A stretch of DNA of 64,000 nucleotides from Actinomycetota bacterium (GTDB taxonomy: Bacteria; Actinomycetota; Geothermincolia; Geothermincolales; RBG-13-55-18): assembly GCA_014360645.1 (NCBI GenBank), contig JACIXD010000010.1, forward strand, positions 92,950 to 156,949, read 5' to 3'. Shown here piece by piece: positions 43,374 through 51,285 of this stretch. The position numbers and the translations under genes are program-made. Position 1 is the first letter of the stretch; the number at the start of each line of letters is the position of its first letter. The notes below the pieces were generated by a model that saw nothing but the letters and a program-made list of their open reading frames with translations, did not search any database and was not told where the DNA came from.

Positions 43374-45920
43374 GTGAGGTCACGATATCGCCCTATGAGC
43401 TGGCTCTTCCCCGCGCTCACCCTCATCCTCGCCGCCCTCGTCCTCCTCGTTCCCGCCCTGCCCTGCGCCTCGGCTCCCCGGGCAGGGACGGAGGGCACGG
43501 CGGCGCGTATCCTGGTGGGCTTCCGGGAGGCGCCTGGCGCCGCCGAGCTGCAGGCGCTGCGCGCGGCGGTGGAGAAGGCGGCGGGGCTTTACGGTTGGGA
43601 GGGACCGGAGCTCGTCCTCCCCGGCGTGGCGCGCCTCCGCCTCTCCGCGGTGCCGGATCTCCCGCGCCTGAAGGAGCTGCTCTCATCCCTCCCCTTCACG
43701 GCCTTCGTGGAGGACGACCACGTGGTCAGGATCTCCGCGGATCCCAACGACCCCCGTTACGGGGAGCAGTGGCACCTGTTTGCCGTCTCCGCCCCGCGGG
43801 CCTGGGACCTGACCACCGGTTCCAGCGGGGTGACCATAGCGGTGGTGGACACGGGGGTCGATTACAACCACCCGGACCTCAAGGACAAGTGCGTGGCCGG
43901 ATACAACTTCGTGGACCGCAGCTCGGATCCCATGGACGATCACGGCCACGGCACCCACGTCGCCGGTATCGCCGCCGCCGTGGGCAACAACTCCACCGGA
44001 GTGGCGGGCATGGACTGGAAGGCGCGGGTGCTCCCCGTCAAGGTCCTCAACGCCCAGGGGGCGGGGTACGACTCGGACGTGGCGGCAGGCATACGCTACG
44101 CCGCCGATCACGGGGCGAAGGTCATCAACCTCAGCCTGGGCAGCCCGGACTACTCCTATACCCTGGCCGAGGCGGTGAACTACGCCTGGAACAAGGGCGT
44201 CCTCGTCGTCGCCGCCTCCGGCAACAGCGGGTCGAGCGTCAACTACCCCGCCGCCTTCGACAGGGTGGTCGCGGTGGGGGCGCTGGATTCCAATGACAAA
44301 ATAGCATATTTTTCCAATCGGGGTCCGGAGCTGGACCTCACCGCACCGGGCGTGTCCATCCTCTCCACCATCCCCGGTTCCTACGGCAAGATGAGCGGCA
44401 CCTCCATGGCCTCCCCGGTGGTGGCCGGCTGCGCCTCTCTCGTCCTGGCCGCCAACCCCGGATATACCCCCGCCCAGGTGAAAGAGGCGCTGGAAAGCGG
44501 CGCCGTGGACCTGGGCGCCGCGGGTATCGACGAACTCTACGGCCACGGCAAGGTGGACGCCTTCGCAGCTCTCGCCGTCAGCGCCCCGCAGCCGGAGCCG
44601 GAGCCGGAGCCAGGCCCGGAGCCGGCTCCGGAAGACGGGACCTGGAACCCCCCGGAGCCCGGGGGAGAGAAGGTATGGTATCTCGCGGAGGGATATACCG
44701 GGCCGGGCTTCCAGACCTACATCCTGGTGCAGAACCCCAACGGGAGCGAGGCCTCCCTGCGCGCGGAATACGTGGACCCCGGGGGCGGCTACATGGAGGA
44801 GTTCTACACCCTGGGCGCCCATTGCCGCCTTACCCTGAACCTCAACGCCATCTTTCCCGACCGCGAGGTCTCCACCTGCATCTCCTCGCAGAACAACGTG
44901 GGAGTGGTGGTGGAGCGCGCCATGTATTTCGACTGCGGGGGACGCTCGGACGGTCACTGCGCCTCCGGCAGCCCCGGTCTCTCCACCACCTGGTACTTCG
45001 CGGAGGGATACACCGGCGCGGGCTTCGACGAGTACATCCTGGTGCTCAACCCCTGGTTCAAAAGCAACCAGGCGCGCCTTACCCTCTACGACGAAGCGGG
45101 CAACGAACAGTCGTACGAATACTGGCTGCTCCCGGCGTCGCGGCTCACGGTGCACGTGAACGAGCTGGCACCCGGTAAGAACGTGGCCGCGAAGGTAGAG
45201 ACCGCCAGCGGCTCGGTGGCGGAGAGGGCCATGTACTTCGACTACGGCGGCCGCCGGGGAGGCCACTGCGCCATGGGCACCCCGGAGCCCTCCAACACCC
45301 TCTTTTTCGCCGAGGGATATACCGGAGCGGGTTTCGACGAATGGCTCCTCCTCTTCAACCCCTCCCCTGAAGACCGCACCGCCACCGTGGACTACCGCTT
45401 CACCGACGGCAGCGAGCTGAGGGCCAACTACGTGGTGCGGGCATGCCGACGCCTCTCGGTGCACGTCAACCGTGAGGCCCCCGACCGCGAGGTGGCCATC
45501 AAGGTGAGCTGTGGAGGGGAAGGCTTGGTGGCGGAGAGGGCCATGTACTTCGACTACCGGGGGATATGGGACGGCGGCCACTGCAGCGAGGGCGCCACCT
45601 CGCCCGCGGAGCGCTGGGACCTGGCAGAGGGATATACCGGACCCGGCTTCGAGACCTGGATCCTCATCCAGAACACCAGCGCCTACGAATCCGCCGACAT
45701 CCGCCTCGCGGTCATGGGCAACATCGGGATGTCCTCGCCGCGCGCCTATGTGCTCACCCCCGGTTCCCGGACCACCATCTTCCTCAACGACATCGCCGCA
45801 CCGGGCGACGCCTCGGTGACCGTCTTTTCCGCCAACAGCGTGCCGGTGGTCGTCGAGCGCGCCATGTATTTCGACTGCGGCGGCAGGAAAGGCGGCTCGG
45901 TGAACACGGGCTGCCGTTGA
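43374..45920 (+). CDS. secreted subtilisin-like protease with four YFAEGYT modules
   Basis: The ~848-residue pre-protein has a signal peptide (LFPALTLILAALVLLVPALP, cleavage near ASA), an inhibitor I9-like propeptide to about residue 120, and an S8 catalytic domain. Catalytic residues are Asp near 159 (VVDTGVD), His near 191 (GHGTHVAG) and Ser near 343 (GTSMASP). A Pro/Glu-rich linker precedes four modules of about 105 residues, starting at 44672, 44990, 45293 and 45611 with WYxAEGYTGxGF-like sequence and ending ERAMYFD. It is probably an extracellular or surface protease. GTG at 43374 is chosen for its upstream GAGG; GTG at 43365 and ATG at 43395 are alternatives. Confidence 0.9.
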   Translation: MRSRYRPMSWLFPALTLILAALVLLVPALPCASAPRAGTEGTAARILVGFREAPGAAELQALRAAVEKAAGLYGWEGPELVLPGVARLRLSAVPDLPRLKELLSSLPFTAFVEDDHVVRISADPNDPRYGEQWHLFAVSAPRAWDLTTGSSGVTIAVVDTGVDYNHPDLKDKCVAGYNFVDRSSDPMDDHGHGTHVAGIAAAVGNNSTGVAGMDWKARVLPVKVLNAQGAGYDSDVAAGIRYAADHGAKVINLSLGSPDYSYTLAEAVNYAWNKGVLVVAASGNSGSSVNYPAAFDRVVAVGALDSNDKIAYFSNRGPELDLTAPGVSILSTIPGSYGKMSGTSMASPVVAGCASLVLAANPGYTPAQVKEALESGAVDLGAAGIDELYGHGKVDAFAALAVSAPQPEPEPEPGPEPAPEDGTWNPPEPGGEKVWYLAEGYTGPGFQTYILVQNPNGSEASLRAEYVDPGGGYMEEFYTLGAHCRLTLNLNAIFPDREVSTCISSQNNVGVVVERAMYFDCGGRSDGHCASGSPGLSTTWYFAEGYTGAGFDEYILVLNPWFKSNQARLTLYDEAGNEQSYEYWLLPASRLTVHVNELAPGKNVAAKVETASGSVAERAMYFDYGGRRGGHCAMGTPEPSNTLFFAEGYTGAGFDEWLLLFNPSPEDRTATVDYRFTDGSELRANYVVRACRRLSVHVNREAPDREVAIKVSCGGEGLVAERAMYFDYRGIWDGGHCSEGATSPAERWDLAEGYTGPGFETWILIQNTSAYESADIRLAVMGNIGMSSPRAYVLTPGSRTTIFLNDIAAPGDASVTVFSANSVPVVVERAMYFDCGGRKGGSVNTGCR

Positions 45921-46286
45921 GGCCTCCTTGGGGGGCGTAGAACGAGGGAGCATGCCTCCGGTCCGAGGCGACCACCCAACGGTGACGACTAGGCGCGGCG
46001 TTCATCCCGGGCTTGTCGGGATGACCTGAGCCGACACGGCCTCTCCTCGATCCGCCCGCCCCTCGCGTTGAAAAGCCGCGAAATTGAACCCCCGCGAGCC
46101 CCGTGCTACCATGGGATGATCTACCATCCGGCGCACGCTCACGGCGAGGGGAACCGGGACTGCCGTCCGGGTGTCAAAACAGTGCGTGGGAAGCTCGAAC
46201 GCGGACCGGAAACGGCCGAGCGGGCTTCACGGGCGATGACCGCTCACGGAAGGCATGGAGACGATGCGCGGGCCGGAAAGGGCAAG

Positions 46287-46408
46287 GGTGCAGGCGGACT
46301 GCGGGTGGGGCCGGCGCCGAGGCTTGTCTGCGATCCGGACCTTGCCGCAAAATAAATGTTGGATGAATACTGGTGCAGGCGGACTGCGGGTGGGGCCGGC
46401 GACGAGGC
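46287..46408. repeat. 37-base direct repeat, two copies with 85-base offset
   Basis: 46287-46323 and 46372-46408 match at 36 of 37 positions; the shared part starts GGTGCAGGCGGACTGCGGGT. They lie just upstream of the membrane-protein gene. The rest of the ~540-base stretch 45921-46460 shows no gene. Confidence 0.7.
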
Positions 46409-46460
46409 CGCAGGATGCCGGCGGCTCCCGCCGGAAGCGAGGCAACGAAAGAGGATGGGC

Positions 46461-47153
46461 ATGCAAAGGATCAGGGAATGGTACCTGGGGCTCGGCCGCG
46501 GCGCCAAGATCGCTCTGCTCTCATGCGGGATGATCCTGGCCGCCGCCGCGGCGGCGGCCATCGTGTTCATGGTCAGCAACCCCAGCAAGGTAGAGGTGCG
46601 TTTCGGCACCATCGTGCGCGACCCCATCGACAACCACGTGTGGGAGGACAACACCCAAACGGCATGGGTGGACCCCTCCGAGGCCGCCAACTACCGCGTG
46701 GAGTACATCGACCGGTACAGCCCCGAGCACGAGGAGCAGATCAACAAGGAGAAGGAAGCGGTCGCCCAGCGGGAGAAGGAGCTGGAGGGATCCTCCGGCT
46801 ACCAGGCCATAGAATCGGCCGTCCCCGCGGGGACCTTCGAGGACATGCAGACGCTGCAGCGCAACATCCAGACCATGGGGCAGGACATCATCTCCGGCAT
46901 GAAGATGGCCAACGAGATCTCCAACACCAAGTCATCCCTGGTCTATTACCGCAACCAGGCGGCCTCCATCGAGCTGCCCCCGGAGCTGGAGCCCCTTCGC
47001 CAGCAGGCCCTGCAGGTGTTCGACATGTACATAAAGGCCTGCGACCTTTACCTGCAGGCCATCGCCACCGGAGAGCTGGCCCTGGTCGACGAGGCCAACG
47101 CCCTGGTCAACGAGGCCACCTCCATCATCCAGGGGCTTCTCCCCTCCTACTGA
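46461..47153 (+). CDS. hypothetical membrane-anchored helical protein
   Basis: The 230-residue protein has one N-terminal membrane helix (ALLSCGMILAAAAAAAIVFM) after a short basic cytoplasmic end. A ~190-residue outer domain is mostly helical and includes a coiled-coil-like stretch (HEEQINKEKEAVAQREKELE). No known domain was recognised; there is a loose resemblance in helix arrangement to the lipoprotein at 15805-16581. The ATG is preceded by AAAGAGG; another ATG lies two codons upstream. It stands alone. Confidence 0.7.
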   Translation: MQRIREWYLGLGRGAKIALLSCGMILAAAAAAAIVFMVSNPSKVEVRFGTIVRDPIDNHVWEDNTQTAWVDPSEAANYRVEYIDRYSPEHEEQINKEKEAVAQREKELEGSSGYQAIESAVPAGTFEDMQTLQRNIQTMGQDIISGMKMANEISNTKSSLVYYRNQAASIELPPELEPLRQQALQVFDMYIKACDLYLQAIATGELALVDEANALVNEATSIIQGLLPSY

Positions 47154-47331
47154 CGCGCGTTCTCACGACTTCGCGCGTCCCTCCCGAAGGCACCGGCACG
47201 GGCATCGGCGCGTGCCTTCCCCCGCGCGGCGAGGATGCGCACGCCGGGAACGCAGGCCTAAAAGAACGCCCGGTTGTTCCCCGATAATCGAGGGTGACGG
47301 TCATAGGTCCCGTAAAGGAGGTAGTGGACGG

Positions 47332-47478
47332 TTGTCTGTGCCGCAAAAGGGGGTCGTGATATCCTGGATCTTCGGTTACGATGGAGCAAGGCATCCCTCC
47401 CGGGCTTATAGGCGAGACCGAAGTCACGACCTATCCGGGAGCACGCGCCCCGAAAGCGGAAAGGAGGCTCGCGGGTGA
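47332..47478 (+). CDS. possible 48-codon leader ORF coupled to the acyltransferase gene
   Basis: AAAGGAGG at 47314-47321 is a strong ribosome site with no long gene behind it. From the TTG at 47332 an open frame runs to a TGA at 47476-47478 that overlaps the acyltransferase GTG start (GTGA). A GATAAT at 47283-47288 could be the -10 element. The peptide is basic, unrecognised and may serve only for translational coupling. A shorter GTG frame of 11 codons from 47324 is less likely. Upstream bases 47154-47331 show no other gene. Confidence 0.25.
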   Translation: MSVPQKGVVISWIFGYDGARHPSRAYRRDRSHDLSGSTRPESGKEARG

Positions 47479-48458
47479 GAGAGGAAAAGCGCGGTGCGCG
47501 CAGCGGTTTTCTGGCGGTAGTCGATCTCTCGCTTCTCACTCTGGTCTATCTCACCAGGCTCCTCGTCCGCATCCTGCCCCCGGCCGCCATGGATGCGCTC
47601 TACGACCTCTTAGGAACCGCGGTCCTGCGCCTCCTCCCCGGGATGGGCGCGAGGCTCGCGGCCAAGGCGGGTGAGGTCCTGGGGGAGGACCTCGGGCACC
47701 GCGAGCTGGAGCGCATCAGCCGCGGGGTGTGCGCCTCCGCCCTCAAGCCCATCCTGGACCTGGCGCTCTTCTGGAAACACCGGGAGCGCATGATGGCGGA
47801 GCTGCGGGTGGAGGGCATGGAGAACCTCGAGGAGGCCGAGTCGCAGGGCCGGGGGGTCCTGCTGCTCTTCGTCCACACCGGCTCCTACGACCTGTCGCCG
47901 GTGATCTTCAACCGCCTGGGCAAGCCCTTCACCCCGGTGATGTTCCACCCCAACAGCACGCCCCTCCACCGCTACGTGGCCGAGATGGCCGTGTTCGGGC
48001 AGATCCTGGGATGCGACCGCGAGAGCCCCGTCTTCTGGGCCGGCCGGGATACGGGGGAAAAGGTGCGCCGACACCTGGAAAAGGGCAAGCGGGTGGCCAT
48101 CGCCCTGGACGTGGACGGGCCGTGCGTGGTGGATCTCTTCGGCCGCCCGGCCGCCCTCGCCGACGGCATCGCCCGCTTCGCGCTGGAGACAGGGGCGCCC
48201 ATCGTGCCCTTCGCCCTCCTGCGCGGCGCCGGGCCCCTGGAGCGCAGGCTGATCCTCTACCCTCCGCTGCGGTACGAGCGCAGTGGAAACCGGGAGGCCG
48301 ACGTGAGGGCGGTGATGCAGCAGGCGGCTCTGGCGGGAGAGAGGATGATCCGCGAGGACCCGGGACAGTGGATGAGCCTTTTCGGCATCCGACACTGGTG
48401 GGAGAAAGCGCGGAAGATCATGGCGGAGAACGGGGGCGGAAAGGGGACGGTGTCGTGA
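47475..48458 (+). CDS. LpxL/HtrB-family acyltransferase (PatA-like)
   Basis: The 327-residue protein has a hydrophobic N-terminal region and the LPLAT core. Recognisable stretches are GVLLLFVHTGSYDLSPVIFNRLG, with His and Asp of the HX4D-type catalytic motif in HTGSYD, VAIALDVDG and TGAPIVPFALLRG. In actinobacteria this family includes PatA, which acylates phosphatidylinositol mannosides; in Gram-negatives it acylates lipid A. With no lipid A genes here a glycolipid acyltransferase is more likely. The start is GTG with AAGGAGG at seven-base spacing. The stop overlaps the start of the methyltransferase gene. Confidence 0.8.
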   Translation: MREEKRGARSGFLAVVDLSLLTLVYLTRLLVRILPPAAMDALYDLLGTAVLRLLPGMGARLAAKAGEVLGEDLGHRELERISRGVCASALKPILDLALFWKHRERMMAELRVEGMENLEEAESQGRGVLLLFVHTGSYDLSPVIFNRLGKPFTPVMFHPNSTPLHRYVAEMAVFGQILGCDRESPVFWAGRDTGEKVRRHLEKGKRVAIALDVDGPCVVDLFGRPAALADGIARFALETGAPIVPFALLRGAGPLERRLILYPPLRYERSGNREADVRAVMQQAALAGERMIREDPGQWMSLFGIRHWWEKARKIMAENGGGKGTVS

Positions 48459-49429
48459 GCGGCGGGCTCCTGGAGGGCATCTTGCGCTGTCCCGCCTGCG
48501 GGGGCGAGCTGAAACGGGAGGGCGCGGGTCTCACCTGTTCCGGCTGCGGGACCGCCTACGGCGAGACGGAAGGTCTCCCCGACCTCATCCCCCCGGGCTC
48601 ATCCGCGCTCAAGCTCTCGGAGCGCGAGCATTACACCAGCAAGGTGGACTATTACCTCCAGATGCACGCCACCTGGTGCGGCAGTCCCTTCTACCGCCAT
48701 TACCACGCCTCTTTCCTGGCCAATTTCCGCACCCTCCCCCCGGGTTCCATCATCCTGGAAACGGGCTGCGGCCTGGGACACGACGGGCTGGAGCTGCTGC
48801 GCGCGGGCTACCGCCTGGTGGAGACGGACATCGCGCCGGGACAGCTCGCACGGGCGCGGGAGCTCCACCTCTCTTCCGGCTACGGCGCGTCCTCCGCCCA
48901 TCTCCTCGCGGACGCCGAGCGGTTACCCCTGGCATCCGGATGCTGCGACGGCGTGCTGGCGGTCGCCTCCCTGCATCACCTCCCCGACCCCCTCGCCGCC
49001 CTGCGCGAGATGCACCGCGTCCTCCGGCCCGGGGGGATGCTGGTCCTGGGGACGGAGCCCAACGACTGGCAGAATCGCACCATCTATCCCGCAGGCAAGG
49101 TGCTGCTGAAGGCCCTGCGCCGCTTCAAGGGCGGCCCCGTTGGGGGAGAGGAGATGGTCTCGGAGGCGGACAAGCTCACGGAGGGGTTCTCAGCGCGGGA
49201 CCTCGCCTCCCTTTTAAGGGAGGCGGGTTTCACGCAGATCGCGCTGCAGCCGGCGGGGTACTTCTCCGCAGCTATCTTTTTCCTGAGCACCGAGCTCTCG
49301 CAGATGGTCGGGCGCCCCTTGCGACTCTTCGCCCTGGAGAAAGCGCTCATCCCCCTGGACGAGGCTCTGGGCAGGATGCCTTTTCTTTCCAGATACCCCT
49401 GGCACTGGAACGCACGGGCGAACAGATGA
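48455..49429 (+). CDS. class I SAM methyltransferase with N-terminal zinc ribbon
   Basis: The 324-residue protein has an N-terminal Trm112-like zinc ribbon (CPACGGEL with CSGCGTAY), then a Methyltransf_11 domain: LETGCGLGHDGLELL for SAM binding, ADAERLPL and ASLHHLPDPLAALREMHRVLRPGG. The C-terminal ~120 residues contain helices that may touch the membrane (FSAAIFFLSTELSQM). GTG overlaps the previous stop, so it is translationally coupled to the acyltransferase and may modify the same lipid or glycolipid. The last 45 codons are duplicated downstream. Confidence 0.8.
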   Translation: MSGGLLEGILRCPACGGELKREGAGLTCSGCGTAYGETEGLPDLIPPGSSALKLSEREHYTSKVDYYLQMHATWCGSPFYRHYHASFLANFRTLPPGSIILETGCGLGHDGLELLRAGYRLVETDIAPGQLARARELHLSSGYGASSAHLLADAERLPLASGCCDGVLAVASLHHLPDPLAALREMHRVLRPGGMLVLGTEPNDWQNRTIYPAGKVLLKALRRFKGGPVGGEEMVSEADKLTEGFSARDLASLLREAGFTQIALQPAGYFSAAIFFLSTELSQMVGRPLRLFALEKALIPLDEALGRMPFLSRYPWHWNARANR

Positions 49430-49652
49430 GGGGAGCCCTTCCTCCGGGTGCCCTCCCAGGCCACTATCCTTGCCGGGGATCATTTCCCCGTTCTCGCAGA
49501 TGGTCGGGCGCCCCTTGCGACTCTTCGCCCTGGAGAAAGCGCTCATCCCCCTGGACGAGGCTCTGGGCAGGATGCCTTTTCTTTCCAGATACCCCTGGCA
49601 CTGGAACGCACGGGCGAACAGATGAGGGGAGCCCTTCCTCCGGGCGCCCTCC
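49296..49652. repeat. 161-base direct duplication of the methyltransferase 3' end
   Basis: 49296-49456 (end of the coding sequence, stop codon and 27 bases beyond) recurs at 49492-49652 with a single mismatch. The offset is 196 bases. The second copy has no start and is not translated as a gene. Confidence 0.9.
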
Positions 49653-49746
49653 ACGCTGGATGCGCCCGCCAAAGGTCGGTCTTCCCCTTAATGTTACGCC
49701 GGTGTTACAAAACGGTTGTGATCGTGTGACATTACCCATAGGTAAC

Positions 49747-49775
49747 TTGAATAGCGCGGGCTCGGGGTATATATT
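49747..49775 (+). promoter_or_regulatory. sigma-70-type promoter of the exopolysaccharide genes
   Basis: TTGAAT at 49747-49752 and TATATT at 49770-49775 are separated by 17 bases in an AT-rich patch. Transcription from about 49782 would give a leader of nearly 300 bases before the glycosyltransferase gene. Confidence 0.6.
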
Positions 49776-49929
49776 TTGTTTACAGGGATGAAGGACGGGG
49801 CAGGCACACATTACTATCCCTGGGAAAGCGAGCGGACTAGAGCGGGTGCGAACTGGGGGTGCGTGAACACAAAAAGCGGGACACAAAAGGTCGAGACTCA
49901 CTCGGGTAGAACAACCTGAACCAGAACCT

Positions 49930-49963
49930 ACCTGAACATCCCGAAAGATGTCCTGGTCTTTTT
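49930..49963 (+). terminator. possible attenuator in the exopolysaccharide leader
   Basis: ACC-TGA-ACATC-CCGAAA-GATGT-CCT-GGT folds into a stem with one internal loop and is directly followed by CTTTTT. It lies in the untranslated leader about 115 bases before the glycosyltransferase ATG, so it could end transcription early under some condition. Confidence 0.4.
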
Positions 49964-50076
49964 CACCGCCCCGGAAAACCGGAAACCCCGCTCCACGGAC
50001 GGATCCGCCGGGAAGGACGAGTTGCGGCATCGCCGATGGCGCGCCGCACGGGAGGCCAAGGACGGGCAGAAAAGCG

Positions 50077-51285
50077 ATGAGGCTGGCGCTGGTACACGAC
50101 TGGCTCACAAATCTCGCGGGCGCTGAGCGGGTTCTGATGGCCATGTGCGAGGTCTTCCCGGAAGCCCCCGTCTATACCTCCGTCTTCTGCCCCGAGCATT
50201 TCCCCCAGTTGCAGGACAGGGAGGTGCGCACCTCTTTCCTGCAGAAGGTGCCGGGGGCGAAGAAGAAGCACCAGGCCTTCCCGCTGCTGCGCACCGTGGC
50301 CTTCGAGCGTTTCGACCTCTCGGAGTTCGACGTGGTTATCTCCTCCTGCCACGCCGAGGCCAAGGGGGTGATCACACGTCCTGAGACGCTGCACATCTGC
50401 TACTGTTACACCCCCGTTCGTTACTACTGGAGCGGTTACCACCACTACCTAGAGAACCCCCGCTACGGCTTCCTCAATCCCTTGGTGAAGGCGGTCATGC
50501 CCTACATGACCGGCTATCTGCGGGTCTGGGACCGCTGCGCCGCAGACCGGGTGGACCGCTTCGTGGCCATCAGCAGGCACGTGGCCCGGCGCATCGAGAA
50601 ATACTACCGCCGCGAGGCCGAGGTCATCTACCCGCCCGTGAACACCGCATGGCTCGGGATCTCCGAAAAGGTCGATGATTACTTCCTCCTGGTGGGCAGA
50701 CTCATCCCCTACAAGCGCGCCGACCTGGCGGTGGAGGCCTTCAACCGCCTGGGACTTCCCCTGAAGGTCGCGGGCACGGGCTCGGAGCTCGAGAGGCTGC
50801 GCGCTGCGGCCAGGCCGAACATCGAGTTCCTGGGCAGGGTGAGCGACGCGGAGCTGGCGGAGCTCTACTCCCACTGCCTGGCCCTGGTATTCCCGCAGGA
50901 GGAGGACTTCGGCATCGTCCCCCTGGAGGCCATGGCAGCGGGGCGTCCGGTGATCGCCTACCGCGCGGGTGGAGCCACGGAGACGGTGGCGGAGGGGAAG
51001 ACGGGGGTCTTCTTCGACCGCCAGGACGCGGAATGCCTCGCCCGGTGCGTGAGGGATTTCGATCCCGGGCGCTTCGACCCCGCCCAGGCACGCGCCAGGG
51101 CTATGCAGTTCGACGTGGAGGTCTTCAAGCGCAGGCTGGAGGAATTCGTACGCCAAGCATGGGAGCGCTTTTCCCAAGGTCATGCGACGCCGACGAAAAA
51201 GGGGCGCCTGGTGAACATGCCGGCGCCGGAGACAAAGCTGGAGGGGGAGCATGGACAGGCAATTGATAGAAAGCGGGTTGTCTGA
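50077..51285 (+). CDS. GT4-family glycosyltransferase
   Basis: The 402-residue GT-B enzyme starts LALVHDWLTNLAGAERVL, followed by the N-terminal domain with CYCYTPVRYYWSGYHHYL. The donor-binding domain has FLLVGRLIPYKRADLAVEAF and the E-x7-E motif region EEDFGIVPLEAMAAGRPVIAY. It resembles WbaZ/mannosyl- or rhamnosyltransferases of surface polysaccharide clusters, probably using a GDP or UDP sugar at the cytoplasmic face. Its last 35 bases overlap the start of the priming transferase gene. ATG at 50077 follows an AGAAAAGCG stretch with a weak ribosome site. Confidence 0.88.
   Translation: MRLALVHDWLTNLAGAERVLMAMCEVFPEAPVYTSVFCPEHFPQLQDREVRTSFLQKVPGAKKKHQAFPLLRTVAFERFDLSEFDVVISSCHAEAKGVITRPETLHICYCYTPVRYYWSGYHHYLENPRYGFLNPLVKAVMPYMTGYLRVWDRCAADRVDRFVAISRHVARRIEKYYRREAEVIYPPVNTAWLGISEKVDDYFLLVGRLIPYKRADLAVEAFNRLGLPLKVAGTGSELERLRAAARPNIEFLGRVSDAELAELYSHCLALVFPQEEDFGIVPLEAMAAGRPVIAYRAGGATETVAEGKTGVFFDRQDAECLARCVRDFDPGRFDPAQARARAMQFDVEVFKRRLEEFVRQAWERFSQGHATPTKKGRLVNMPAPETKLEGEHGQAIDRKRVV

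Noticed and set aside
41948..44296. Open frame of about 780 codons on the plus strand across the 101-base array
   Set aside because: It crosses the array, both FmdB genes in antisense and the subtilase in another frame. The 101-base period shifts the frame in each unit, so no repeated protein results.
47475..48458. Evidence for lipid A and a Gram-negative outer membrane from the LpxL-like gene
   Set aside because: Actinobacterial PatA belongs to the same family, and no other lipid A or outer-membrane gene is present.
49492..49652. Second, truncated methyltransferase gene
   Set aside because: It is a copy of only the last 45 codons and following bases, without start or ribosome site, so it is listed as a repeat.
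49782..50076. Cyclic-di-GMP or other known riboswitch in the exopolysaccharide leader
   Set aside because: The conserved core sequences of the GEMM classes are not found; only a generic stem and T-run are visible.
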